Below are positions 46,838 through 60,090 of a stretch of DNA of 64,000 bases, piece by piece. The position numbers were made by a program, and so were the translations under genes. Each line of letters begins with the position of its first letter. The stretch's first letter is position 1. Under the pieces are notes generated by a model, which saw nothing but the letters and a program-made list of their open reading frames with translations, searched no databases and was not told the origin of the DNA. The DNA is from Sipunculus nudus (lineage: Eukaryota; Annelida; Sipuncula; Golfingiida; Sipunculidae). The DNA is taken from the NCBI GenBank assembly GCA_026874595.1, contig CM049320.1:4341464-4405463 (forward strand). Direction: 5' to 3'.

Positions 46838-46965
46838 AGCGGTCAGGAAAAGTCACGGAAAATATTATGTTTTCAAGGACAGGAAAAGTCAGAGAATTTA
46901 ATAAAAAGTCATGGAATTTTATGATGACTATGTAAGTCAGGGAAAAGTCAGGGGATTTTAATTTG
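46838..46965 (+). repeat. GTCAGGGAAAAGTCA short-unit repeat
   Basis: Several imperfect units of GTCA.GGAAAAGTCA.GGAATTTTA. A short matching piece (AAAGTCAGAGATTTTTTTCTGGGTTGACTGCTGAAAACCCTG) lies at 47848-47890, on the far side of a LINE tail, suggesting one repeat was split by that insertion. Confidence 0.5.
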
Positions 46966-47551
46966 CTATGGCGACTGCAATAGATTATCAGGTAGGAAGG
47001 CTTTTTTTCATCTGATGAGCCAGCATTCAATAATTTCATACTACATTTTTATTCTCCTTTCAATTAAAGTTTTGTTGTGTTTGTAGGTATAATTCTTATT
47101 TCCCTTTGATCATTGTTCACACATGTAAGTTGACGATTCATAGCAGTAATACACAAAATGTATACATGTATAGCATCAACCATTAATGAAAGGCCACCTG
47201 TTCCTTAGCAGTAATACGCTACTAATATATAGTAATAATAAAACATTTTACAAAAGTACATGAATTAACACATGTAACATTATATTACACAGATAACAAA
47301 GTAAAAAGGCAGAACAGAGGGCAGTTACTTTGATCCATTGAATTCATTTGTTGTAATTGTGTAGTAAATGTATACACATGATAAATGCTTGATAACAGAG
47401 TGTATGGTTCTTTGAATATTAAGAATAGTTAATTTTGAAATGTCAATTCCATATTTTCAGTTTCAGTTTGCTTTTCTTTTTAGGTTACAATTTTTCTAAT
47501 AAAACTTGGTTTGCAGTAGAATGACGTTTTTGAGTAGAAATTGAATTTGGT

Positions 47552-47725
47552 GGCTCAGTTTTTTCCCTAGAAAACCAGCTAAAAGAGTCTAAGAAAACGT
47601 TTGCTGATCGGGCATTTTCATTATTTGGACCTTCTCTTTGGTTTGAACGTTTTAATGATGTTAAATGTAGCAAAATTATTGACGACTTTAAAAGAAAATT
47701 GAAAACGTATCTTTTTTTCGACTAA
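47552..47725 (+). pseudogene. 3' end of a non-LTR retrotransposon (C-terminal tail)
   Basis: The + strand frame ending at the TAA 47723-47725 reads KKTFADRAFSLFGPSLWFERF, then DDFKRKLKTYLFFD. The pattern F..RAFS..GP.LWN followed by FK..LKTYLF is the standard C-terminus of many Jockey/CR1/L2-type LINE proteins in molluscs, known to me from the family. It is followed by about 125 bp of AT-rich 3' sequence with a small GGCGCC-related hairpin (GCGCCAACTACTAT / AAGTAGGCGCC) and an AATAAAG end near 47835. It is 5'-truncated, as is usual for LINE insertions. Confidence 0.7.
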
Positions 47726-47899
47726 GATTTTTATTAAATTTTAACCCTTGTGTCAAAATATATTTTAGTACTTTTGTAATGCGCCAACTACTATATAAAT
47801 ATATGTATAAAAGTAGGCGCCTTATTTAATGAATAAAGTTTAAGTTTAAAAGTCAGAGATTTTTTTCTGGGTTGACTGCTGAAAACCCTGTTCGTAACT

Positions 47900-49590
47900 G
47901 ACAACAGACACTTTGTAATAAAGATGGACAAGATGACGTCTAATTTTACATGCGATCATTACATATTTACACGATTTTATTGATATGGTGATTAGACAAG
48001 GGAACGTGGGTCAAAGTGCTCAGCTGAAGTTGAACTTGAAGGTAAAATTCTAAAAAAAACTAATAAAGCTAACGTCTGAGAGGAAAAAAAAGTATAAGAT
48101 AGATATTGGTTGATATGATTGATTTGAGCTGATAAGTAAGAAAATTGTTGCCAATAACACTTTGTTACCTGACCATGTGTTTTCTAATAGTAAAACTGAA
48201 GCATGTGAGCAATCTGTAAACATGAGATCTCTACTATTACCATGATCAGTGGTGGACTCCTTGATGCGTGGATGACAGCTCAGCAGTTGACAAGTTTGTG
48301 CAATTAATTCCAAATTTTTAGCATACCATTTTATACAGTTGACATATAATTAACGTCCTCCAGTCCACAGGTGCAAGGACTTTATGGTGGGGGAGTGTTT
48401 TGAGGGGATGAATGGTGGGAGTTCCAACATCTCTGCATTTACATCTGTTATATGAAATTTAATTCAACAGTTCGTACAAGAAAAACAGATGATGCATAAT
48501 TACTGAAATTTTAGAAATGGACAGATGGACAAGTAGACAAACAAATCTAATCACTTTATTTCCAAAAATCCTTGGACAGTAAAATAATGAACAAAAGTTT
48601 GCATTAGATCCTCACTTTTTATTTTAATATTTTCTTTTTGTTTATAATTTACATACATTTGCAATATCACATATATCTTGATATACATGTGTATTCAATT
48701 CGAAATTCTAATATCATCATCATTAATCGCTAAATTTGTTTTATCTTATTTCGAATCATAACTTGATGAAGTTATTCAAAAGAAAATTAATTTCTTTAAA
48801 ATTTGCCCAATACCACTACATGGCATCATTTTGATTAAACAGTGTTTCAGTTTTGGAAATGCAGTTCAAATAATAACAATTATTCCATTACACTTAATGT
48901 ATATTGCTGTGGGGGTGGGATTTGGAATGATAGAGAAGAATTGTGCACCTTTGACAAACCTAAGGGGGCCTTGACAATGCAAGTGGAACTTGACAATGCA
49001 AGAGAATAAAATAGAGCCCCCCCCCCCCCCAAAAAAAAAGTCAATAACTAGCCTTGTTTGTGAGCTTTGATTTCAAATTTCATATTTTAACAGATAAAAT
49101 CCTTATGTGTATATGCTGTGAAACTCAAATCAGCAATGCTTACTGGAATAAAATGTACCATTTTCAAAGTTGGCGAAAATTTAAGTTACTGATTTTACAC
49201 TCATGCTTATAATTTTAAGAATTTACAAAAACTTGATCTTATTTCTTTCATGCCATATAAATCTTGATTATACAGTTGTGTCCTTAAATAAACTATAACA
49301 GTTACTATGTTAAGGCATAACATTTATTTCTTGCTATTTTGATAAAGTTTCTAATTAATGTTTCGGTCCATTATTTTTACAAATTATGTAATATTGACCT
49401 AATTTTTGTCCCGTTTATAGGAAATTTATAGCGGAAATTTATTAATGTTTATAAATATGAATAAACACAGACGAGGGGTTTTGATATTAGGCAGTCATGG
49501 AGTGTAACAACAGGTTTCTCCATAATTTCTCGAAGGACCGAAGTCACATAAGCCCAATTTTGGCTTGGTTGGAGAAGTAAGAGAACTTTT
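47900..49590. other. Non-coding stretch
   Basis: No gene recognised. A C-run of about 14 followed by an A-run lies at 49018-49040. Confidence 0.4.
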
Positions 49591-49599
49591 GGATATCTA

Positions 49600-49735
49600 A
49601 TTGTATGTCACCTTTTGGATTTGTAGGTCTAATCGTTTCGAAACGTGCCAGTCAAACGGACAGGTAGACGGACGGACGGATGACAGACAATGGATAAAAC
49701 TATAGCTCAAATGATTTATAATCGGCTGAACTAAA
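49600..49735 (-). repeat. Terminal fragment of the 330 bp repeat family
   Basis: CCAGTCAAACGGACAGGTAGACGGACGGACGG followed by ATAGCTCAAATGATTTATAATCGGCTGAACTAAAA matches the terminus of the array at 37918-38010. It has at most a fragment of one monomer. Confidence 0.65.
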
Positions 49736-50159
49736 ATTGTAATGTATATTAACACTTTGGACAGTGTTAAGATTTTCCGGAGATCTTTGGTTATTGTTGC
49801 CATTTTCAGATAGTGTGGCTCATGTCATGAAGTTCCTCTAATACACAGATTGCTGATATTAATACACTTTATTTCAAAACTACGTGAACAAGAATAAGCA
49901 TGACGATAACCAAGAGATTATTCATTTAACACCGTTGGAACGCTGATTTATGGTGAAATAAAGGTATTTTCTATTTTGTCAAATTTGATGATTTTCAAAA
50001 TTTCCCCCACAAAATTGCTTAAGACTTTTATTCTGACATTAAGGCCATACTAAGGGATCAAAATCAGTTGCGTTTGCTTTTGTTGCAATTTGTGTGAGGT
50101 TGACCACTTATTTCGGGTAGACTCCAATTACCTCAATGCGTCACTGCCTTTGTCAGCTC
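49736..50159. other. Non-coding stretch
   Basis: No feature recognised; it borders the start of duplication block B. Confidence 0.4.
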
Positions 50160-50307
50160 TTTTAAATACGGAGAATGTTCAGAATATAAATGTCAAATGT
50201 AAGTATGGATGGCAAACTGCCAATATGACATATAGCATTGTTAGTCGTTTCGTTATATAATAGTCATAGCTTTGTTTCTTTGTAATACTTTTATGTCGTT
50301 GTTTTAG

Positions 50308-50429
50308 ATATCGACGAGTGCGCTGAAAATTATGGGATGTGTTCTGATAACTGCGACAACACTCCAGGGTCGTTCAGCTGCACTTGACCTAAAGGGTACA
50401 AACTGACGGACGGTTTACTTGCAAAAAAG
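50308..50429 (+). pseudogene. Broken calcium-binding EGF exon with intact splice sites
   Basis: It starts like the live exons (DIDECAENYGMC, CDNTPGSFSCT) behind a good TTGTTTTAG acceptor and ends at a usable GTGAAC donor. Two lesions are visible. The fifth cysteine codon is TGA at 50385-50387, and one base is missing near 50413, so the exon is 122 bp where intact ones are 123. Either lesion alone would end the reading frame. The flank ATACTTTTATGTCGTTGTTTTAG matches that of exon 3881. If still spliced in, it would truncate the protein. It may be skipped, since neighbouring exons share phase 1. Confidence 0.82.
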
Positions 50430-53400
50430 GTGAACATATTTTAGATATTGGTAGAAATCGTACTATAATTTCCCATCTGGGACGGGGCTGGGCTAGGGGT
50501 GTTGGTTGTCGTGATTACGGCCTCTCACTGTCGCTGTGCCACTACTATCCAGCACACCGTGTCCTTATGAAAGCGTCTTTCGTACAAAGGTCGCGTGTCG
50601 GATGTCGGTCACATCCTTGTTATCCGGAGTATAGAGTAACGTTGGCTGCATACGTGTGTAAATATTTGATAAACCCTACACTATCGAATTGTGTATTATC
50701 TGCCTTGTTGTTATGAATCGGAACATTAAACATCCATGAAATATTAAATGTTCATTAATCAGGTAGTAATTAGGTAAAGGAATGTCTCGGCTGATTTGAC
50801 TTTTAAATGTATATAATGTTGTTATGAAATTTTAATATCCAATAGCAAGGTTATTTCGATTTTTTTGGTATTTTTCATAAACACATGCAACGTTTCTTGA
50901 ATTAACAATTTTTTTTATGATAATTAGATAATAAAATACTACAAAAGGATTTAAATCGGTTGATAATATTCAGTACATTTTTTACAAGCATTGAAGATGT
51001 ACATTGACTGATTCATATAAATCGTTTTATATTCTTGTAGAGGTAAAAGTGGACAGTAGATATCACCTGGGCGACAAGGGCAGAATTGTGCACTGAATCA
51101 TGGGATACCTTACCTTCAGCAACCAATGTTTTTGGCAATCAAAGACGCTTCGTTCATAATTCACATTTATTGTAAATAAGGACTTCATTTACTTGGATGT
51201 ATTTTAAATTTCCTTTTTATTTAAAATTTAAAGACTCACTCTTTTAGGTAAAGTAAACCTTTTCCACGTGCATTTGTTGTGTAGATGGAGTATTTCATCC
51301 AGATCCATTACTTTGCCCTTATTTGATAGGCTAGTACACGTGTGATATCATAGACTGAAATTTATCAACAACTCAAATCTAGTAATCATGTTTTTATTCT
51401 CTCCTGAAAATTTGGGACCGACAGTGGCAGAAATACTGTGCTTTTGCTGAGATCAAGAATTTTAGTCACAGGGGAATTCCCAGTGTGTGACCTTACTGCC
51501 GAGTTAACAGTGGTCATAGTTTTTAGTGGAAAAATAAATAAAAAAAATGTTTCTTCTCCAAGAATTGGACTCATTTTATGTAAAACCTATATTAATATTT
51601 TTTTTAACCATCTATTTTATAAGATAATATAATGAGATTTTGAATATGTTTGCTTGACCTCAAGAGGTGCATTAGTTTTACGTAGAAACGTTTGTTTTAA
51701 TATGCTTAGATATGTGGGGGCTGTTAACACACAAAGACTTTATGATTCAAAGTCATATACTTTTTCGGTATCGTCGGATGACAGAGAACGATATTTGTTC
51801 ATTTCCGCTTAAAGAGCTGACCGGAGTAAGCTAAGTGAAAAAATGATTGGGTCAGTGCTCCACTATCAACCATTACAATAGAAAGGGCCTTCCGATGCCT
51901 TATTGATTATAGGATGTCGTTTGATTAATTAAAAACGAACAAAACGCACATATTCTTTGGATCTAAACTACAAATTAATATGCATAAAAATATGTTTTGC
52001 TCAAATATTGTTTATAAGGATCACACCTTAATTGTCATATGCAACTTTAAATCTGGACAGTTACCGTCATAATATGAGCCGCGTTCTCGATAAGGGTCTA
52101 AAACACAACTGGTCTGGTTGGCATTGTTGTCTGGTTTACAGCACTGCCAACTACACCAGTGTATATGATGTATAGTAATCATATGCACACCCACACCTTA
52201 CCATTTAATCACATTCGACAAAAAGCTGTATGAACAAATGGGGAGTGTTTATTCTGTGTACATGTTACTTAAAATGTATGAATAGTCAGATAGTAGTGTA
52301 ACATATACTCATGTAGAAGGCCTGGTGTATGAAGCCAGCTCTCAATAATGTTCTTATAAATAATTTCTCCCAAGTCTGACATTTGCGTTAATACAATAGA
52401 TTCCAAAGTTGACAAAAGTGCTTTAGTTTATTTAAATAAAATGTAACTAATTTAAGTAAGATAAAAGCAACTAACAGAGATATTAGTTCACTGATAAAAA
52501 AAAATGTCCCTATATATGAAGAAGAATAATAACTGTAGTGATGGTGTATATACCAGAGACAATACCTATACCCACGACCTTGTCATTGTGTGGTTAAATT
52601 ACCTTTGATCTTGGCAGAACCATTAAGAATTAATTTGTGATGTAAAAGCAACCTTTGATGAGTTGGTTGTCAGAGTGGGGGTTTTGCGACAGTATACATA
52701 TATGTATACGTAAGAGACCATTTAATGATTAACAATAATGACCAGCTTGAAATCTTTTATTCTATTTTTATGAGATATCAAATTAAATAACTGAATATTA
52801 GATTTATAATATCACAATTCAAATGATATATTATTTAATATATACAACCTGTAAGCTTTATACAACATGTGCAAAATAAAAAATATAAATGCAGCCACGA
52901 CAGGAGACAGAACAGCCAATGCCATACCAGTTAATAGATATCTCCTTAGATAGTTATTAGTATATAGTGTTTTTTACTGATTATTTTATTGTCTCACTAG
53001 ACATACGTGGACTAATAAATACTAGAACCAAAATGTGGCTTATTTTCCCAGCAATAGCTGTAGTAAAAAAAGTACTTAATTCAGTAACAGCAATAACAAG
53101 TTTGACAACATTTAATACACGAATATTGAGTATACAAACATATAACAACTAGAAATCAGGTATAATTAAGTAATCACAATTCCAATGGTTGAATATTTAC
53201 ATAATTTATTTAATAGCTGTAAGCTGTAAAAAGGGAACCTATTTTGAACGTATTTTTCCATGCCGCTGGTGAAAAGATGACTACTTAAAACAGTCTTATT
53301 CACCATCCCCCAGTAATTTCTCTGCTCCACATATAATAGTCTGGTTGGTAAACTATTAAGATTATACAATTATTTATCTAATGAGACCAAATTCCACAAA

Positions 53401-54530
53401 TATAAGTTCATTTTCCATACTTTTGAGGATTCTTAAAAGGAATTTGTGAGATAGCACAAATAATCAAATAAAAATTCAATGAACAGCGAGAAATCTACGA
53501 ATCCGTAGAACAAGAATTATTTGTATGACCATGGTCAATTGACCTAAAGTTCACACAGATTAAAGTAAAGAAAACTGTCCTACAATGAATAAGACTCATT
53601 CACATTAAGCTACTGGGCGGGGGTATACACAGTACGCGTAAACTGAATATAAATTGAATAATGCCAACTGTAATGACTTGTTTACAATAATCTTTTTACA
53701 TATTATATCTATTTTTTACATTTATATATTTTATCATATTTAAATTTTACATATCACACACTTCATTTTTATAGTTTGTATTATAAATGTTGTCTGCTGC
53801 AATAAAATATAAAATTCATGTGGTGTTTTTATCATAAATTTTCACAGAAATGAGTGAAGAATGAAAGTTTCCGATTTACGAGAGTGATGAATGCCCCATC
53901 ATTCAGATACTGTCATATTTACAAAAATTTTCCCAATTCCATTAAAAAAGAAATATCGCAATTATCATACATTTTTCTGAAATTAATTAAACCTTTCTAC
54001 TGGCAACTCATGGGCGACTCCGGCCACAATACATTTAAGAGTAAAAAAAGTTTTAAAATAAACATATTTGTTCTTGTCACATGCATGGACTTGTCGTATC
54101 ATATAATGCCTTTAGATTCCCATTTACTTGTGCTTAACTTTGCAAATATATAGCTTTATATATAGCACTATATGAACATCAACAGAATATAATCATTTTA
54201 TTGCAAGCTTATAAAATAATGGACCCTATGAAGGACCCCCCCCCCCCCCCTTACTGTTACATGTAAGAATTTATAAACCAGTCATGATATCATAAAAATT
54301 AAGTATCCTAAGTATAATAAAATAATAAAGTAAAAAGTCATATTGCTGCAGAAATTTAATTTAAAAGATCAACAAAAAACTAAGGATTTTAACCATTAAT
54401 TTTAATAATCAACCAAAGGAAACAGGATTTCAAGGTTCCCTGGTGTACATCGTTTGGTTTCCTATGCCATACGATATCACTTCTAAATTTTGAAAAATTT
54501 AGGGTTTACAAACGACTTTAATACCTTAAG

Positions 54531-54640
54531 GTATCAACGAGTGAGCCATTGAGAATGGAGGTTATGACCACTATGCTGCGTCAACACTGACGGCTCGTTC
54601 TACTTCCGATGTTGGATTGCGTCAGCTTGACGGTAGATGA
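54531..54640 (+). pseudogene. Dead EGF exon, block B copy
   Basis: GTATCAACGAGTGA, then GAGAATGGAGGTTATGACCACTA, GCGTCAACACTGACGGCTCGTTCTAC and CCGATG.TGGATTGCGTCAGCTTGACGGTAGATGAGC. The order is that of a cbEGF domain (DIDEC, ENGG, DHY, VNTDGSFY, CRCG). It is better preserved than the block A copy. The first cysteine is TGA in both copies; in addition one frameshift each side of the VNT region, a lost cysteine (TGT to TAT) and a weak acceptor (AAG) are seen here. Confidence 0.78.
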
Positions 54641-54975
54641 GCACACTCTGCTAATTTGGGATTGTGGATAAAGATATCCATTCCCCACAATCACTGGGGC
54701 TTCTAAACAAAAAAAAAAATTGTTTCAAGGCAGATCAGACGACCATGAACTTTTTTAGAAGAACTTATAGAACTTTTTAAATAAGAGAATAAATAATATA
54801 TTATAAGCATGCGCATGTGCAAATTTGAATAGGTGTTTTTCTTGATTTTTGACAAATATTGATTTTGAAATGTGACAGTTGAGGTAAATAGTCCTGGTCG
54901 TTCCTACAATTCCTATCTGAAATGAGGTTCGTTTTCAATGGAAACGACCTCTGGTGGCCATGGATAGGTTGTACA

Positions 54976-55583
54976 TACGCGTTAAAAGGCATTTATTCAT
55001 ATCTATCATATTCATATCATATCTATATTATTCATATAATTAAAACATAGATCACTTATGAAAAAATATGTTAATTGGTGTAACGGTAACGTAATCAGCC
55101 TTGGTGACACTGACTGACGGGTAATGTTTGCTATTGGCCATCGATCCGCCGCTCTTTCATTAACATATTTAAAGAGCTTTGGTGTTTGAAATACACACAC
55201 GCCCTCTTTCGGTTTAGTTTACCCATGTAACCGTTAATTGTTTTTATATTCCATTGTTCCGTCAAATAATGCAACTTATGTTCCTGTTTCATGAATTATG
55301 AACCATATATCACTAATATGTTACTAAATCATCTCTGAATTCAACACGACAAGTGGGTAAAGAAAAGAAAACCGAAAAATATGCTACTGCCACTTGACTT
55401 GAACGAACATTATAGGGCCCATTTCAGATGTGATACCGCAGTTTGCCGTGGCAGAAAGATTGATCAAGCGAAGCAGAATATGAAGTGTTATTTCTCTCAG
55501 TACTGTCAATGCCAAAAGTGAAATTCCTATTTCTCTAACGCATTTCCTCTGCGTATTCAAAAGAGCCCTACTCGCCGCTTCAT
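54976..55583. other. Non-coding stretch
   Basis: No feature recognised. Confidence 0.4.
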
Positions 55584-56178
55584 TTGGGGACCACTCGAAA
55601 ATTCAAAACTGATTTCGGTTTCAGCCACTTCGGGGAAACCATCCACCTAATAAAAGCGAAACCGAAACTGGTTTTGGCGAAACTGCGAAAGTTTCGGTTT
55701 CGCCTGAACCGTCCACTCGATAATTATACTGGTTGTAATTTTGTTGTTTTATTAATTGATAGGCCTACTGTTGATGTCTGTTATTTGAGCTAAATAAGCA
55801 ATGACTGAGGTATAAACATTCTGTCGGAAGTATTTTGAATTCAATAATCCCTACTATAACCCTGTATAGCTAAAGATGAGCCGCACATATCCTGTATGTC
55901 CATGTCGTCTGACACGTGGACATAAGACACAGACAATCAGTCTAATTTCATCATAATTGATTATATATTTGCCAGTCACAATTGATAATGCTCTCACTTG
56001 GTTTCAAGGTGCCCAGACATGGATCTCGAACTTTTGAGAAAAATGTCATCATTAATTTATTCAATTAATAATAATTAATTTATGATGTTATCACTATTTT
56101 TATTAAATCGGTCTACTTTAAAATACTAGATGAAACCATCAGAACCGATTCTCCGAAACCAGTTTCGAGTGGGCCCTT
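55584..56178. mobile_element. Possible MITE with CCACTCGAAA ends
   Basis: The left end reads GGGGACCACTCGAAAATTC and the right end, on minus, AAGGGCCCACTCGAAACTGG. Both are followed inward by TGRTTTCGG. A 14 bp perfect inverted repeat GCGAAACCGAAACT / AGTTTCGGTTTCGC lies inside at 55656-55669 and 55690-55703. The size of about 595 bp and lack of coding fit a MITE. I could not fix a target duplication. Confidence 0.35.
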
Positions 56179-59100
56179 GACTATCCGTGATTGTACTAAA
56201 TGACGTCACGCCACCTGGATACCGCCAACTCGACGCCACAATCTTGATTGATCACCAACAAAAATGTGAAACAAAACGTAACCGGACAACCAGAATTTCT
56301 GGAAATCTATCCTCTACATTATTTGTTTGTGCGTTATCGTTCAGGTATGGCCTGATTCGTGCAGAGAGTCAAACAAACATATTTGTCGCGTTTTCATCAA
56401 GCGCAAAGTGCACCGTAATCGGCTCTCTGCGATATTCTTGACAAGTTGATTTGCCAGAAATCACCTGACAAGTAACGCGACCTTTTGGTTTATTCGGGGA
56501 CTACTTTCATTAGGATCCGGTCAATGTCTTCTTCGGTCAGTCAGTGTGCAGCTACTTTCTTGTTTGTATCGATGGGCTTCAAAGTAAGGGGTCAGATGAA
56601 AAAAAAACAGGCCAGTGGTGTTACTCTTGTTCTACCGCAAGGAGGCGTATCGATCACCGGCCGAGTCAACAAAGAGCACGTGGTGAACGACCGGAGGACA
56701 GACTGCTGGGTGCAACCTCCGCTCAGGGGCAAGATCTATAATGACCTATCCTTGCTCTTCATAGACAGATCTCATGTGTGGAGAATGTGCTGGGTGGTAT
56801 TCGTGTTGCCAATAACCCATGAACATGTTAGGCAAACTCCAGTTACCCCGTCCTCTAACATTCGCATCTGTATAAAATCACTGATCCTTCTGGGTGCAAA
56901 TTCCCTCGCTGACGGATCTACATTACGTCACTGATCAATATTTTCGCGCATTCTCTGGCTGGGGGATCTGCATGACGTCACTGATCAATATTAGCTTTGT
57001 ACTCAGTGGAGTTTAACACTCATTACAGGTACTCATGATAAAATGTATCAAAATGTATGAAAGTGTCATTTTTACATACTTTATTGCACGGTAGAATGCC
57101 AGTTTTAAGTGGGGTGAATGTTTGATATGCCTAAGATATCCCAGCAAAAGGTATGAAAGACAAAGAGTACTAGAAGCACCTATTTCAAACTAACGAATGA
57201 GATAATTTAATTATATTCATATTTGACAAAATGAAAATTTTCGCGTCGATTTCAATAGCTCATTTGTTGCTTTTACTCTTGAAACAGAAAGGAGAAAAAT
57301 CAGGGATTTACATACATTTTCAAGTTGCCCGAGACTGCCGTGATGCAAAGATTTATTGGATGCCTTGACGTGACCCGAACAACGGATGCTACGAAGGACG
57401 AATCTTTAGTAATTAAAATGTATTATTAAATGTGTGTTTCCTCTCCTTAAATTAACTTTTAAATTTTATTTTTAATTGTGAAGTTGACTTTATTATATTT
57501 GAAAGATATGGACTTCGACCTTATTTTGTAAAATTGCACAAAATATTGCGTATAACACTTGTGCACCTCTAAAGGACTGGCACATGTAGAGGTACCTCGA
57601 CTAAGTTTTTTTGAGTAACATTTTTGGAGAGTAGTTGGGTGGTGTTGGGCAGAACTTAAACAATACACCCGGGAACCCATACAAAATCGGTTCATGATGC
57701 AAAGTCAGATATCGTATTGATACCGTCAGATATCCCTATATCGACATCTGGACGATATTTTATCATCCGATAGAAAGCGCGGTCTGTCATTCAATAACAA
57801 CGCCACGCGAGGCATGAAGGCGAAACTGAAATGGGCTAAACGATTCATGGTTGGCCCATCGCCGCTAGATTAACTAATAGAAGGGAATGTTTAATTCAGA
57901 ATTATTATAGATTATAAGGTTTAATGACACTTCGAGAGAGCAACTAAGGGTTCAAGTCAAAGACTGAGACGAGAGAAAAATATTTTGAATTGTATTTCCA
58001 ATCAGAGACGAGCGGAGCAAAATATATTCGGAAACACGAGAGTGCCCCCCCCCCCCCCCAACTATACCATCATTACAACACTACTCCCATTCCCAGGTAT
58101 TCCTTATCGCTGCTAACGACCTCTAACGATGACACACTCATCAAACTAGTTTATATATCATCAGTCCTAATATATATCATTAATTAGGAATGGAATCCTG
58201 CATCGTTATAATATTCTGAATAGGAACGCCCGTTTATTGGCCTGTAGTTTTCCGAGAAGGGCGAGGGTACCGCGGTCTATATACAGGTACAGTAAATCAA
58301 ATGAGCGTCTCCCCTATTGCGGGGAAAATATTCTTCACTAGTCCCCTACGGCACCCCTGTCTCTGTATTCTGGATACGCCTTTGTGGAACACGCGGAAAT
58401 GTTGCCCATTTCCATGCTAAAGCAAGTGAAATGTATTTATTTCAGGTCAATATATTCAAACAATGTATCTACAAAAAATACCGTGGAAAAATATAGACAG
58501 GAGTAATGGTGTGATGTTCTCCCAAAATAAATAAAGAATAGAGAAACAAGGTTTAGTTGTTTGTCTGATTTGTTTATTCAGTTTAGCAAGTATATAAATA
58601 TGTCACCGTCGTCACTCTCCTGACATTGAGACATGATCATATGTCTCATCCTGCTATAACTACAGACCGAGATTAAATATCCAGGTCACAAGGAAATTTC
58701 TTTAAAATTGGCCGAATAACTTATCTGACCTTTATAAACTAAAGGTAATCCCTTGGAGGTTTTATAAAAATAGGCCAGGAAACGTGGATATCAGCGCAAA
58801 CAGGCTGTTTGTTTTGTTTATATCGACGTGTTTATAATATGTGGGGGCCCGCCAAAATAATCAAAACAAATTTAACAAGGGTATCTGGCGGCAAGTCACA
58901 TAAGCGCTATAAGCCAGAGCTTTGTAAATGGCGTTTTGCAACATGTGACCTTTCTACCTCCAAATATATGCAGCCTATCACCTTAGGTTACTTGTTTTTT
59001 TCCTTTTTGTCTACATTACTGTATTTCCAAACAAGTTGTTGATAAACATGTTCACACATTATTCATGAATGTGTCATATGATTTTTTCATAACCAGGATT

Positions 59101-60090
59101 ACCCTTAAATCATTGATATATACACTGAGGAAGGCAGAAATCACCTAAGTTCTATTCTCAAAAGGTACCGGTAGGTGAATTGGCAGCTACCTCTAACCTG
59201 TCGGCATGCGGGCCACCAAATTGCTCAAAAAGGGGTGACATATGTATGGGCACACTTACAGTTAACTTAAAATCTCTTGCTCGCAAAAAGTTATTTTTCA
59301 ATGGTGTTTATATTGCTGAATATATATTTGTGTTAGCTGGCTATAGGGAAATAATCCATTGACTCTATTGGTAAGCTTGTTGTTCCTGCAACAATTATCG
59401 AGCGTTTTGTCTGGAATATGATTGGTTAAGATTTAGTCGGAAATAATGCTAGAATCCGCGGTGCTATTGCTCTGTGTTTGATCCCCAAAATGGCCATGCC
59501 GGAAGGTGTGGGAACACTGCTTCTTATGTTTCTCGCCAGGTGGCAGCAATTTTTTAAAACCCCTCCCAAAACCAGACAAACGATTTACTTATGAGACATC
59601 CAGTTTAGCATTAACGGCTGTTTAAATCCACCTATTATTTTACCACTAGTGATGATAATATAAAATAACAATACATTGAAAATTCATTGAAATCCTTTCC
59701 CTGTTATATAGATTGATATATATTTTAGTCTTATAATGTTCTGATTTTTAACACTTTTCGTCCGCTGCTCATGGATCGGTTTTAACCTTATTTTACGCTA
59801 TCTGGCTGTTACTAATAGGTTTCAGTCGTCATACTTAAATAAAGAAATCATTATGTTAACGCATTTAAAAATATCAATTGTAAAATTCAGGTAAACTTTC
59901 AAATGTATCTACAGCATGCGTATTTGAGAGGAATTTGACTATGGTCCCACATACTGTAGATAAAGAAAATTATGCTCTTCGGAAAGCATTCTTATGGAGC
60001 AAAATATGTTAATGGAAAAAAATTAATTAATAATTGTAGGTGTAAGCATTAATTCGAATTCCGTATCGCTTTATATTTGTATACATATAT
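56179..60090. other. Long stretch without recognised gene
   Basis: Open frames at 56187-56441 and 56485-56934 are longer than average, and their region is less AT-rich, but they show no domain I recognise, have no clear splice partners and lack EGF-type cysteines. A C-run of about 13 lies at 58045-58058. An unrelated gene exon here cannot be ruled out without transcript data. Confidence 0.4.

Larger units (their letters stand above)
50160..54975 (+). repeat. Segmental duplication block B (partner 17717-25325)
   Basis: It carries, in order: the TGGCAAACTGCC landmark (50207), a dead EGF exon (50308), the empty foldback site (50668), and the segments paired with block A through to a second dead EGF exon (54531). 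It ends with GAGGTTCGTTTTCAATGGAAACGACCTCTGG (54924-54954), matching 25286-25316. It lacks the large repeat insertions of block A and so looks closer to the ancestral length. Confidence 0.82.

Noticed and set aside
56485-56934. 149-codon open frame in a less AT-rich region
   Set aside because: No recognisable domain, no convincing splice context, and its ATG-rich overlap with another frame suggests chance.
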